Assembly: GCA_037446495.1 (NCBI GenBank)
Contig: JBBIIL010000004.1
Coordinates: 1 to 64,000 of the forward strand
Source: CAIXZV01 sp037446495
GTDB taxonomy: Bacteria > Chloroflexota > Limnocylindria > Limnocylindrales > CSP1-4
Length of the DNA: 64,000 nt
Direction of reading: 5' to 3'
Under the pieces are notes generated by a model, which did no database searches, was not told where the DNA came from, and saw only the letters and a program-made list of their open reading frames with translations. Shown in pieces: positions 10,611 to 17,977 of this stretch. Position numbers and translations under genes: made by a program. Position 1 is the stretch's first letter. Every line of letters begins with the position of its first letter.

Positions 10611-11309
10611 ATGACCGTCGCCGCCGTGATCCTCGCCGCGTCGCCCGCCTTGGCTCTGGCCGACGCCGAGGGGACGCCCGCGGTCCGCCGGATCGCTGAT
10701 GCGGCGTGGGCCGGCGGCGCCATGCCGATCGTGGTGGTCGCGCACGACCCCGAGGGCGAGCTTGCCGCCGCCCTCGCCACGGCCGAGGTCACGCTGCTCG
10801 AGCCCGCACCCCTGCAGGGCGGCACGGTCGGGCAGCTCGCCCGCGGGATCCGGGCAGCCGTCGAGCTCGTGGGCGCGACCTCGGCCGCTCTCGTCTGGCC
10901 TGCGCACCTCGTCTGGGCCGATGCGGAGACCGTCACGACGCTGATCGGGGCCCACGGCGATGACCCGAGCTCGCTCATCCGGCCGGCCTACGACGGCGAG
11001 CCGGGCTGGCCGGCGCTCCTCCCGCTCAGCGCGCTGACCAGGCTGATGGAAATCGCACCAGGCCGCATGCCCCACGAGATCCTCGACGATCTCGCAGCCG
11101 GCGGGCTCGCCCTCGGGCTGGTGGACACGGGCGACCCGGGCACGACGCACGACATCGCCGTCGCCCGAGCGGACCTGCCCGCGTTCGACGGCCCGCCCGG
11201 TCCCGACGACCGCGTTGAGCGCGAGTGGGGCGCCGCGGCCGCGGCGCAGCGCGACGACGTGCAGCCCGCCGGTCCGGCGCGCCTGGCCCCCGCCGACCCG
11301 ACCCGTTAG
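10611..11309 (+). CDS. MobA-like nucleotidyltransferase-fold protein, degenerate
   Basis: The 232-residue product opens with a GT-A-like strand (MTVAAVILAAS) and continues with features of the MobA/MocA NTP-transferase family: AWAGGAMPIVVVAHDP, later GGTVGQLARGI, ALVWPAHLVWAD in place of the usual metal-binding D-x-D region, and a late LVDTGDPGTTHDI. The hallmark glycine-rich LAGG-x-S-x-R-M-G-x-x-K loop is not present; it reads ILAASPALALADAEG. Molybdenum-cofactor guanylylation is therefore unlikely and catalysis is uncertain. The start has a strong AGGAGG. The hydrolase gene follows 8 bp downstream, forming a two-gene unit. Confidence 0.7.
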   Translation: MTVAAVILAASPALALADAEGTPAVRRIADAAWAGGAMPIVVVAHDPEGELAAALATAEVTLLEPAPLQGGTVGQLARGIRAAVELVGATSAALVWPAHLVWADAETVTTLIGAHGDDPSSLIRPAYDGEPGWPALLPLSALTRLMEIAPGRMPHEILDDLAAGGLALGLVDTGDPGTTHDIAVARADLPAFDGPPGPDDRVEREWGAAAAAQRDDVQPAGPARLAPADPTR

Positions 11310-11317
11310 GACTGCCC

Positions 11318-12166
11318 GTGGCACCCCGACTCCGCCTGCCTCGACGCCGGACCATTGCCCTCGTCATCCTCGCGGTCATCGTGCTGTTCGCGGGCGTCGG
11401 CGCATGGTGGCTCCAGCCCATGCCGCTCCTCCCCGGGGCGCAGGAATCGCTCGGGGCCCAACCCGACGTGGCGTTCCAGAAGAACGGCGGCAACTACGAG
11501 TGGATGCCGCCGTCGATGCACTACGACGTCGGGCTCGTCGTGTACCCCGGCGCCAAGGTGCCGCCGGCCGCGTACGGCCCGCTGGCGCAGCGCATCGCCG
11601 CCCACGGCTACCTGGTCGTGGTTGTGGCGATGCCACTCAACATGGCGATCCTGGGCGTGGACAGTGCGAAGGCGGTGATCCGCCAGCATCCCGAGGTCAA
11701 GCGCTGGGCGATCGGCGGGCACTCGCTGGGTGGCGCGATGGCGGCCCAGTTCATCGCGGGCAACCCGGGCGTCATGCGCGGCCTCGCGCTGTGGGCCGCC
11801 TACGCCGCGACGGACATCTCGGGCTCGGGCGTCGCGTGCACGTCGGCATTCGGGACGCTCGACGCGGGAGCGGACAAGATCGCCGCGCCCGAGTCGCGAA
11901 TGCTCCTGCCGCCGGACTGCGCCTACGTCCCAATCGATGGCGGCAACCACGGGCAGATGGGCTACTACACGGGCCAGCCCAACGACCCGCCCGCCACGAT
12001 CAGCCGCGACGACCAGCAGGCGGCGGTGGCGCAGGCCACGCTCGAGATGCTGGCTCGCGTCCAGGCACAGCCGGACCAGTTCCCGCCGGCGCCGGGGTCC
12101 TCGGCCTCGCCCGGCTCGACGTCCGCGCCGGTTGCCAACCCCAGCGCCGCCCCATCGGGCTCCTGA
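11318..12166 (+). CDS. Membrane-anchored or secreted alpha/beta hydrolase
   Basis: The 282-residue product has a basic N terminus (APRLRLPRRR), one transmembrane or signal-anchor helix at about residues 12-31, and an alpha/beta-hydrolase domain outside. The nucleophile elbow GGHSLGG lies near residues 133-139, and a late DGGNHGQ supplies the probable Asp/His region near 208-214. The C terminus is a Pro/Ser/Ala-rich tail. The fold resembles the small family of predicted hydrolases with short lids (PF12695-like). GTG at 11318 follows the previous stop by 8 bp; the longer frame to 11225 overlaps that gene and is rejected. Substrate is unknown. Confidence 0.75.
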   Translation: MAPRLRLPRRRTIALVILAVIVLFAGVGAWWLQPMPLLPGAQESLGAQPDVAFQKNGGNYEWMPPSMHYDVGLVVYPGAKVPPAAYGPLAQRIAAHGYLVVVVAMPLNMAILGVDSAKAVIRQHPEVKRWAIGGHSLGGAMAAQFIAGNPGVMRGLALWAAYAATDISGSGVACTSAFGTLDAGADKIAAPESRMLLPPDCAYVPIDGGNHGQMGYYTGQPNDPPATISRDDQQAAVAQATLEMLARVQAQPDQFPPAPGSSASPGSTSAPVANPSAAPSGS

Positions 12167-12235
12167 GCGCCCGTCTCTGCCGTCGAGCCCGCCGGGCGCA
12201 GGTGCGCGGTCGCGCGACGGTCGTCTCGGGGACTC

Positions 12236-14089
12236 TCAGCGCTTCTCCGGCACGCCCACGAAGCGCAGCCCCAGCTCCTGGTACTGCTCCTCGTCCGGCG
12301 CCGACGGCGCCTCGAGCATGAGGTCCGAGCCCGACTGGGTCTTGGGGAATGCCATGACCTCGCGGATGTTCGTCTGGTGGCTGAGCAGCGCGGCCCAGCG
12401 GTCCACGCCCAGCGCGATCCCGCCATGGGGCGGCGCGCCGTACTCGAACGCCTCGAGGATGGCGCCGAAGCGCTCCTTCATCTGCTCGGTGGTGTAGCCC
12501 TGCAGGTTGAAGCTGCGGGCCAGCAACGTCGGGTCCCAGATCCGGACCGAGCCGCCGCCCAGCTCCCAGCCGTTGAGCGCCACGTCGTACTGCATGGCCT
12601 TGGCGCGGCCGGCCGGGTCGCCGGGATCGCGCCGGTCGAGGTCGCCAGACAGCGTGGTGAGCAGGACCTCGTCCTCGGGAACGACGCCGCTGAACGGGTT
12701 GTGCGTGGCGTCCCAGCGGCCGTGCTCGGCGTCCCACTGGTACATCGGGAAGTGGTGCACCCAGCAGTAGGCGAGCTGGTTGGGGTCGGCCAGACCCAGC
12801 CGCGACGCGATCTCGTTGCGCAGCCGGCCCAGGACCTCGTTGGTGGTGTCCTGCCCGTCTGCGACCACGAGGATCAGGTCGCCCTCAGTCGCGCCCGCGA
12901 CCGTCCGCACGGCGGCTTGCGTCTCACTGCTCAGGAACTTGGCGATCGGCCCGTGGAGCTCGCCGCCCGCCTGGACCGCGAGGTGGACGAGGCCCCGCGC
13001 GCCGAAGCGCTTGGCCATCTCGGTCAGCTCGTCGATCTCGCGCCGCGACACGCCACCCATGCCGGGCGCCGTGATGCCCTTCACGCGGCCGCCGGAGGCG
13101 ATCGTCTCGTCGAAGACGCGGAACCCCGACGACGAACCCAGCGCCGAGGCCAGGTCGAACAGCTCCACGCCGAAGCGCAGGTCCGGCTTGTCGGAGCCGA
13201 ACCGCTCGATCGCATCGTCGTACTCGAACAGCGGGAACGGGATCTCGCGGATCGGGCGCTCGGGCACCGTGGCCCTCGTGACCTCGATCACCATCTGCTC
13301 GATGAACGCGCGGACTGTGTCCTCGTCCACGAAGCTCATCTCGAGGTCGAGCTGGGTGAACTCGGGCTGGCGGTCGCCGCGCAGGTCCTCGTCGCGGAAG
13401 CAGCGCGCGATCTGGAAGTAGCGGTCCACGCCCGCCACCATCAGCAGCTGCTTGAGCTGCTGGGGGCTCTGCGGCAGCGCGTAGACCGTGCCCGGTTGAA
13501 GGCGTGACGGGACGATGAAGTCGCGGGCGCCCTCGGGCGTGGACTTGATCAGATTGGGCGTCTCCACCTCGACGAATCCGTGGGCGTGGTGTGCCGCGCG
13601 GATGGCCTGCACGAGGCGGCTCCGGAGCAGGAGGCGGCGAGCCATCGCCTCGCGGCGAAGGTCCAGGTAGCGGTATCGCAGCCGCAGGCTCTCGTCGATC
13701 GTCGCCTCGGGGTCGTTGACGTAGAACGGGGGCGTCTTGGACTCGTTGAGGATCGTGACCTTGCGCGCCTGGAGCTCGACGGCGCCCGTCGCGAGCTTCG
13801 CGTTCTCCGTGCCCGGCTGGCGCCTGGCGACCACGCCCTCGAAGGCGACGACGAACTCCGAGCGGAGCCTGGTCGCCGTCTCGTGCGCCTCGGGTGCGTC
13901 GGCCGCGTCCACCACCACCTGGGTGATCCCGTGCCGGTCGCGCAGGTCGATGAACACGAGCTTGCCGTAGTCGCGCCGGCGGTGCACCCAGCCCGCCAGC
14001 TTCGCGTTCGCGCCGTCGTCGTCCACGCGGAGCTGCCCGCAGGTGTGCGTGCGGTACGGCGTGGCGAGCGAGGCGGATTCTGCGGACAC
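12236..14089 (-). CDS. aspS: Aspartate--tRNA ligase
   Basis: The 617-residue bacterial-type AspRS contains an N-terminal OB fold (LAGWVHRRRDYGKLVFIDLR), class II motif 2 with FRDEDLRGDRQPEF near residue 228, a GAD insertion domain of the bacterial enzyme, and motif 3 GIALGVDRWAAL near 553. The start is GTG at 14089 with GGGAG about 8 nt upstream. Whether it is discriminating or charges tRNA-Asn too cannot be told here; no asnS or gat genes are visible. It is convergent with the hydrolase gene. Its upstream side is the 587-bp palindrome-rich region, and TAGGAT about 35 nt before the start is a possible -10. Confidence 0.97.
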   Translation of the reverse strand: MSAESASLATPYRTHTCGQLRVDDDGANAKLAGWVHRRRDYGKLVFIDLRDRHGITQVVVDAADAPEAHETATRLRSEFVVAFEGVVARRQPGTENAKLATGAVELQARKVTILNESKTPPFYVNDPEATIDESLRLRYRYLDLRREAMARRLLLRSRLVQAIRAAHHAHGFVEVETPNLIKSTPEGARDFIVPSRLQPGTVYALPQSPQQLKQLLMVAGVDRYFQIARCFRDEDLRGDRQPEFTQLDLEMSFVDEDTVRAFIEQMVIEVTRATVPERPIREIPFPLFEYDDAIERFGSDKPDLRFGVELFDLASALGSSSGFRVFDETIASGGRVKGITAPGMGGVSRREIDELTEMAKRFGARGLVHLAVQAGGELHGPIAKFLSSETQAAVRTVAGATEGDLILVVADGQDTTNEVLGRLRNEIASRLGLADPNQLAYCWVHHFPMYQWDAEHGRWDATHNPFSGVVPEDEVLLTTLSGDLDRRDPGDPAGRAKAMQYDVALNGWELGGGSVRIWDPTLLARSFNLQGYTTEQMKERFGAILEAFEYGAPPHGGIALGVDRWAALLSHQTNIREVMAFPKTQSGSDLMLEAPSAPDEEQYQELGLRFVGVPEKR

Positions 14090-14213
14090 GGAGGGCTCCC
14101 GGATGCGGTCCTGGCTGGGCCAATCCTACCGGAGGCGACGGCGGCGACTCGCACGGCGGTCGGATGGGCCTGCGGCGGCTCCTCGCCACGGGGTCGGGGA
14201 CGCCCCGGTCCCG

Positions 14214-14225
14214 GACAAGCTTGTC
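14214..14225. repeat. Perfect 12-bp palindrome GACAAGCTTGTC
   Basis: The sequence is its own reverse complement. Its centre is exactly 32 bp from the centre of the next palindrome, close to three helical turns, so paired operator sites are possible. Confidence 0.6.
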
Positions 14226-14245
14226 ACCCCGTGCCGCCGAGCCAC

Positions 14246-14257
14246 ACCGTGCACGGT
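14246..14257. repeat. Perfect 12-bp palindrome ACCGTGCACGGT
   Basis: Self-complementary 12-mer, unrelated in sequence to the one at 14214-14225. Together they lie about 130-170 bp upstream of the aspS start. Confidence 0.6.
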
Positions 14258-14330
14258 CTCCGGGGCCGTCTGGCGACGATCTGGCTCCCGGCCGCGGAGG
14301 TGCAACTCGCCATCGGCCGAGTGGCCGGGA

Positions 14331-14347
14331 TTCGACTGACCGTCGAA
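14331..14347. repeat. Hairpin TTCGAC-5nt-GTCGAA
   Basis: A 6-bp perfect inverted repeat around the loop TGACC. It shares the TTCGAC/GTCGAA arm with the hairpin at 14477-14495. Confidence 0.5.
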
Positions 14348-14427
14348 GGTTTCGGCCCCTTCGCGTCGGATCGTCGCTCCTCCGTCGAAGATCGGCCTCG
14401 GTCGGGCCCCGACTCGGTCCCGTCAAT

Positions 14428-14460
14428 GTCGGTTCTTCGACTGGGGGGCGAAGAACCGAC
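14428..14460. repeat. 12-bp perfect stem-loop
   Basis: GTCGGTTCTTCG pairs perfectly with CGAAGAACCGAC around a 9-nt loop ACTGGGGGG. It is the strongest secondary structure in the hisS-aspS gap. It may act as a terminator after hisS (about 215 nt past the stop), a processing signal, or a repeated-element remnant; no T-tract follows on either strand. Confidence 0.65.
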
Positions 14461-14476
14461 CGGCGGCGCTCAGATT

Positions 14477-14495
14477 CTTCGACGCTGCGTCGAAG
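14477..14495. repeat. 8-bp perfect stem, 3-nt loop
   Basis: CTTCGACG, loop CTG, then CGTCGAAG. It lies 16 bp from the 12-bp hairpin, so the two form a tandem pair. Confidence 0.6.
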
Positions 14496-14676
14496 TGTCG
14501 TCGCGAGTCGCCGCGCCGGACTCGCCACACGGCGCCTCAGGGGCCCTCACCACGCGGCGGCGGCTCGCTCGAGGCGAAGCGTCGAACGGCCCGGCGCGGC
14601 GCCGAGAGACCTCCGGCCGGAACGTCAGGGCCGTCGGCGGGGCCGGCGGCGGGGCCGCGACGGCGACGGCCCGCCT

Positions 14677-15963
14677 TCACCCATGGCGGTGCGAGGCCTC
14701 CGCGCGGGCCAGCTCGCGGGCGAGGTCCTCGAGGGCGACCACGCGTTGCGTCCCGGCCTGGAGATCGCGAACCTGCACCTGCCCGGCGGCGAGCTCGTCG
14801 CCGAGGATCACGGCGAAGTGCGCGCCGTCCTTGCCTGCCGCCTCGAGCTGACGCCCGAGCTTGCGACGCCCGAGGTCAGCCCGGACACGCAGATGGGCCG
14901 CCCTGAGGTGTGTCGCGACGCGCAGGCGCGACACCGTGTCGTCCGGTTCCGCGCCAACCACCACGGCGAGTGGCGCCGTGTCGTCCGGGACCGCGCTCCC
15001 CTGCTCCGCCAGCACCAAGGCGACCCGGTCGAGGCCCAGGCCGAATCCGATTCCGGGCGTGGGCTTGCCGCCCAGCAGTGCCACGAGCCCGTCGTAGCGG
15101 CCCCCACCGCCGAGCGCCTGCTGCTGGCCCTCGCGGCCGGCGACGTAGAACTCGAATGCCGTCCTCGCGTAGTAGTCGAGGCCGCGGACCAGGCCTGGCT
15201 CGACGCGGAACGGGACGCTGAGTGCCGTCAGGTGCGCCTTGACGCTCTCGAAGTGGGCCGCGCACGCCTCGCACAGGTGGTCCGTGATCCGCGGCGCGGC
15301 GGCGTTGAGCTCGGCCATGTCCGGGTCCTTGGAGTCGAGCAGCCGCAGGACGTTGCGCTCAAGGCGATCCCGCTCGGTCGGAGGCAGGGTGGCGGCGTGC
15401 CCGCGGTAGTACTCGGTGAGCGTGGCAATGTAGGCGGGGCGGCAGGCCGGGTCCCCGATCGAGTTGACCAGGACCTCGACGCCCTCGACGCCCGCCTCGG
15501 CATAGAAGCGGTGTCCGAGCTCGATGACCTCGGCGTCGATCGCGGGCCCCGCATCGCCGATGGCCTCCACGTCGAACTGCCAGAACTGGCGGTAGCGGCC
15601 GGCCTGCGGGCGGTCGTAGCGGAACATCGGCCCGGTGGTCGTGAGCTTCACCGGCTGCGGCCAGGTCTGCATCCCGTGCTGGACGTAGGCACGGACGATG
15701 CCCGCAGTGGGCTCTGGGCGCAGCGCCCATGACTCGGCCTCCTCGGTCCGCGGCGCGATCCGGAAGAGCTCCTTCTCCACGACATCGGTGACTTCGCCGA
15801 TCCCCCGCTCGAAGACGGCCGCCTGCTCAAACAGCGGCGTCTCGATGGGCCGATAGCCGTAGCGGCGGGTCAGGTCCGCGGCGAGTCGCATCAGGCGCTC
15901 GAAGACGGCGCGGTCGTCGGGAAGCAAATCACGAGTGCCCCGAGGGGCTCGAAAGGTGGGCAT
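14677..15963 (-). CDS. hisS: Histidine--tRNA ligase
   Basis: The 428-residue class II HisRS starts with FRAPRGTRDLLPDD. It has motif 2 at TGPMFRYDRPQAGRYRQFWQ (about residues 110-129), the HisA motif GLVRGLDYYARTAFEF near 263 and the glycine-rich HisB motif GGGGRYDGL near 286. A C-terminal anticodon-binding domain follows. Length is normal. TAGACT is 9 nt before the ATG and no Shine-Dalgarno is present, so the mRNA is probably leaderless. It is divergent from merR, and the two genes share a 117-bp control region containing a perfect dyad. Confidence 0.97.
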   Translation of the reverse strand: MPTFRAPRGTRDLLPDDRAVFERLMRLAADLTRRYGYRPIETPLFEQAAVFERGIGEVTDVVEKELFRIAPRTEEAESWALRPEPTAGIVRAYVQHGMQTWPQPVKLTTTGPMFRYDRPQAGRYRQFWQFDVEAIGDAGPAIDAEVIELGHRFYAEAGVEGVEVLVNSIGDPACRPAYIATLTEYYRGHAATLPPTERDRLERNVLRLLDSKDPDMAELNAAAPRITDHLCEACAAHFESVKAHLTALSVPFRVEPGLVRGLDYYARTAFEFYVAGREGQQQALGGGGRYDGLVALLGGKPTPGIGFGLGLDRVALVLAEQGSAVPDDTAPLAVVVGAEPDDTVSRLRVATHLRAAHLRVRADLGRRKLGRQLEAAGKDGAHFAVILGDELAAGQVQVRDLQAGTQRVVALEDLARELARAEASHRHG

Positions 15964-15972
15964 CGTGCCGTG

Positions 15973-15978
15973 AGTCTA
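15973..15978 (-). promoter_or_regulatory. Candidate -10 of hisS
   Basis: TAGACT on the minus strand, 9 nt before the hisS ATG; the same hexamer occurs before rel and, on the plus strand, before mrfA. Confidence 0.45.
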
Positions 15979-16039
15979 TCGAGTCGACGTCGGCGCGGAG
16001 GCGCACGCCCGACGCGTGGCGGTGCCCGCGGCCACGCCC

Positions 16040-16073
16040 AACGTTCACGTGAACGTCAACGTTAAGGTAGGAT
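16040..16073 (+). promoter_or_regulatory. merR promoter and dyad operator
   Basis: A perfect 16-bp palindrome ACGTTCACGTGAACGT (16041-16056) and two AACGTT copies (16040-16045, 16058-16063) fill the interval between a candidate -35 TTCACG (16044-16049) and a -10 TAGGAT (16068-16073), spacer 18 bp. TAGGAT is 7 nt before the ATG at 16081. MerR regulators classically bind dyads within an over-long promoter spacer, so autoregulation of merR and the MFS gene is likely. Confidence 0.65.
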
Positions 16074-16080
16074 GAACGCG

Positions 16081-16605
16081 ATGAGTCACGATGCCGCTGC
16101 CCCCGCCGCCCTTGAGACTGCGCCTCGGCTGCTGCGCATCCAGGAGGTCGCTGCCGAGACCGGCCTGACGCCCCGCTCCATCCGCTACTACGAGGAGATG
16201 GGGCTGCTCTCCCAGGTCGCCCGCTCGGAGGGCGCGTACCGCCTGTACGACGCGGACGATCTCGACCGTCTGCGCTTCATCGCGGCGCTGCGCAACGACG
16301 CGGGCTTCAGCCTCGCCGAGATCGGCCAGCTGCTCGAGGACGAGCAGGCCAGCGCCCGCAACCGGGTGCGCTTCCGCAAGGGCGACCAGGCGGAGCAGCG
16401 GGCCGCCATCACGGACGCGATCGTCAGGATCGACCGCCAGATCGAGACGCTCGAGCGGAAGCGCGCCCGCATCGACGCGATGCTCGCCGACGCCCGGGCT
16501 CGAAGAGGCCACAACCTGAGCCACCTCGACGACCTGGCTGCAGGCCGTGTGCCGGACCACGCCGCGCACACCGGGGCGCCGCGCGCGCCGGAGCCCGGAC
16601 GATGA
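16081..16605 (+). CDS. MerR-family transcriptional regulator
   Basis: The 174-residue protein has a winged helix-turn-helix at about residues 18-50 (LRIQEVAAETGLTPRSIRYYE), the RLYDADDLDRLRFI wing and helix, and a long dimerisation coiled coil to about residue 140. The C-terminal effector region is short, with no cysteine cluster, so a metal-sensing role is not indicated. ATG at 16081 is preferred to the ATG at 16072 because TAGGAT sits 7 nt before it. The stop overlaps the MFS start (ATGA at 16602-16605), so it probably controls this exporter in response to a small molecule. Confidence 0.88.
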   Translation: MSHDAAAPAALETAPRLLRIQEVAAETGLTPRSIRYYEEMGLLSQVARSEGAYRLYDADDLDRLRFIAALRNDAGFSLAEIGQLLEDEQASARNRVRFRKGDQAEQRAAITDAIVRIDRQIETLERKRARIDAMLADARARRGHNLSHLDDLAAGRVPDHAAHTGAPRAPEPGR

Positions 16606-17900
16606 CCGGCGGCCTCTCCCTGCGAAACGGCTCGCGCGCATTCGCCCACCGCAACTACCGGCTGTTCTTCGGCGGCCAGGGAGTCTCGCTGGTGGGCACC
16701 TGGATGCAGACGGTCGCGCAGGCGTGGCTGGTGCTCAAGCTCACCGGCGATCCATTCATCCTGGGCCTGCTGTCGGCGGTCCAGTTCCTGCCCGTGCTGA
16801 TCCTGGGGCTGTTCGGCGGGCTGGTCGCGGACGCGCTCCCCAAGCGCAAGACGCTGATCGTCACGCAGACCGTCCAGATGCTGCTCGCGCTCATCCTGTT
16901 CGCGCTGACGCTCAGCGGCGTCGTTCAGATCTGGCACATCCTCGTTCTGGCGACCCTCCTCGGCGTGTCCAACGCCGTTGACATGCCCACCCGCCAGGCC
17001 TTCGCCGTGGAGATGGTGGGGCCAGACGACGTCCAGAACGCCGTGGCGCTGAACTCGGCGATGTTCAACGGAGCGCGGATCATCGGCCCTGCTGTCGCGG
17101 GCATCGCCATCGGCATCTTCGGGATCGCCATCGCGTTCCTGCTCAACGGCCTGAGCTTCCTCGCCGTGATCGTCGCCTACGTGGTCATGCGCGACGATGA
17201 CCTCCGATCCCCCGCCCACTACAGCCGCCCCAAGACCGTCCGCGCGGTGGGCGAGACGCTGGCCGACGGCCTGCGCTACTGCTGGCGCTCGCCGATGCTC
17301 CTCCTGCCGATCACGATCATCGGGCTCGCATCGACGTTCGGCATGAACTTCGGCGTCATCATCCCGGCCCTGGCGGACGAGGTGCTCAAGACCGATGCAG
17401 TGGGATTCGGCTTCCTGATGGCGGCCACCGGTGTTGGCTCGCTGTTCGCGGCCCTGCTGATCGCCTTCTCCGGGCGGCCTCGGCCGATGATGATCGGCGT
17501 CGGGGCGATCGGCCTCGGGATCGGCCTCCTCGCCGCTGGTGCCACCGGCACCTTTGCCCTGGCGCTGCCCGCGATGGCGCTCGTGGGCTTCGGCGCCATC
17601 GGCATGGCGGCCACGGCCAACACGACGATCCAACTCAACGTCGAGGACGGGTACCGCGGTCGCGTGATGAGCGTCTACACGACCGTGTTCGCCGGCTCGA
17701 CGCCCATCGGCGGCGTCTTCGCGGGCTCGCTGGCGTCGACCTACTCGGTCAGCACGTCGCTGCTCGTCGCCGGTGTGCTGTGCTTGGTCACCGGCGTGAT
17801 CGGGATCGTCTGGCTGCAGCAGATTCGCGCCCGGGGCATCGCGCCGGTGCTCGCCCGCGAGAGCGTCGGGGCGTCGGCCGCCGGCGCCCACCGCCGCTGA
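16602..17900 (+). CDS. MFS transporter, EntS/MFS_3-like exporter
   Basis: The 432-residue protein has about 12 membrane helices. It starts with AFAHRNYRLFFGGQGVSLVG, characteristic of the MFS_3 (EntS-like) group, followed by WMQTVAQAWLVLKLTG and the loop 2-3 motif GLFGGLVADALPKRK. The second half carries GRPRPMMIGVGAIGLGIG. Such proteins export siderophores, drugs or other hydrophobic compounds by proton antiport. It is translationally coupled to the MerR gene, and an inducible efflux pump is the likely role; the substrate cannot be told. It is convergent with rel. Confidence 0.88.
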   Translation: MTGGLSLRNGSRAFAHRNYRLFFGGQGVSLVGTWMQTVAQAWLVLKLTGDPFILGLLSAVQFLPVLILGLFGGLVADALPKRKTLIVTQTVQMLLALILFALTLSGVVQIWHILVLATLLGVSNAVDMPTRQAFAVEMVGPDDVQNAVALNSAMFNGARIIGPAVAGIAIGIFGIAIAFLLNGLSFLAVIVAYVVMRDDDLRSPAHYSRPKTVRAVGETLADGLRYCWRSPMLLLPITIIGLASTFGMNFGVIIPALADEVLKTDAVGFGFLMAATGVGSLFAALLIAFSGRPRPMMIGVGAIGLGIGLLAAGATGTFALALPAMALVGFGAIGMAATANTTIQLNVEDGYRGRVMSVYTTVFAGSTPIGGVFAGSLASTYSVSTSLLVAGVLCLVTGVIGIVWLQQIRARGIAPVLARESVGASAAGAHRR

Positions 17901-17977
17901 TCCGGGCGACGCCCGACCGCCCGACCGCATCGCGACCCGCTGGGGCGCTCCCGCGTCCGCCGGTCGCCGCCTGCCCG

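Larger units (their letters stand above)
14090..14676. other. 587-bp non-coding region rich in palindromes between hisS and aspS
   Basis: This is the only gap over 300 bp in the window. No credible gene is seen: frames crossing it are extensions of aspS-strand shadows. It holds two perfect 12-bp palindromes (14214-14225, 14246-14257) and three hairpins sharing TTCGAC/GTCGAA-type arms (14331-14347, 14428-14460, 14477-14495). Further copies of GTCGAAG lie near 14383 and a related GTCGAAC near 14581. On the minus strand it would be the hisS 3' side and aspS 5' side. A T-box was looked for and not found. Confidence 0.7.

Noticed and set aside
10611..11309. True molybdenum-cofactor guanylyltransferase MobA
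   Set aside because: The glycine-rich nucleotide loop and following Lys are missing, and there are no other molybdopterin genes nearby.
12924..14528. A minus-strand frame with RRSVEE-type repeats reaching into the hisS-aspS gap
   Set aside because: It is out of frame with aspS over most of its length, and the repeats come from the TTCGAC/GTCGAA hairpins, so the coding signal is an artefact of DNA structure.
14090..14676. T-box riboswitch controlling aspS
   Set aside because: No AGGGTGGNACCGCG-like antiterminator sequence was found on the minus strand, and no specifier-loop arrangement is apparent.
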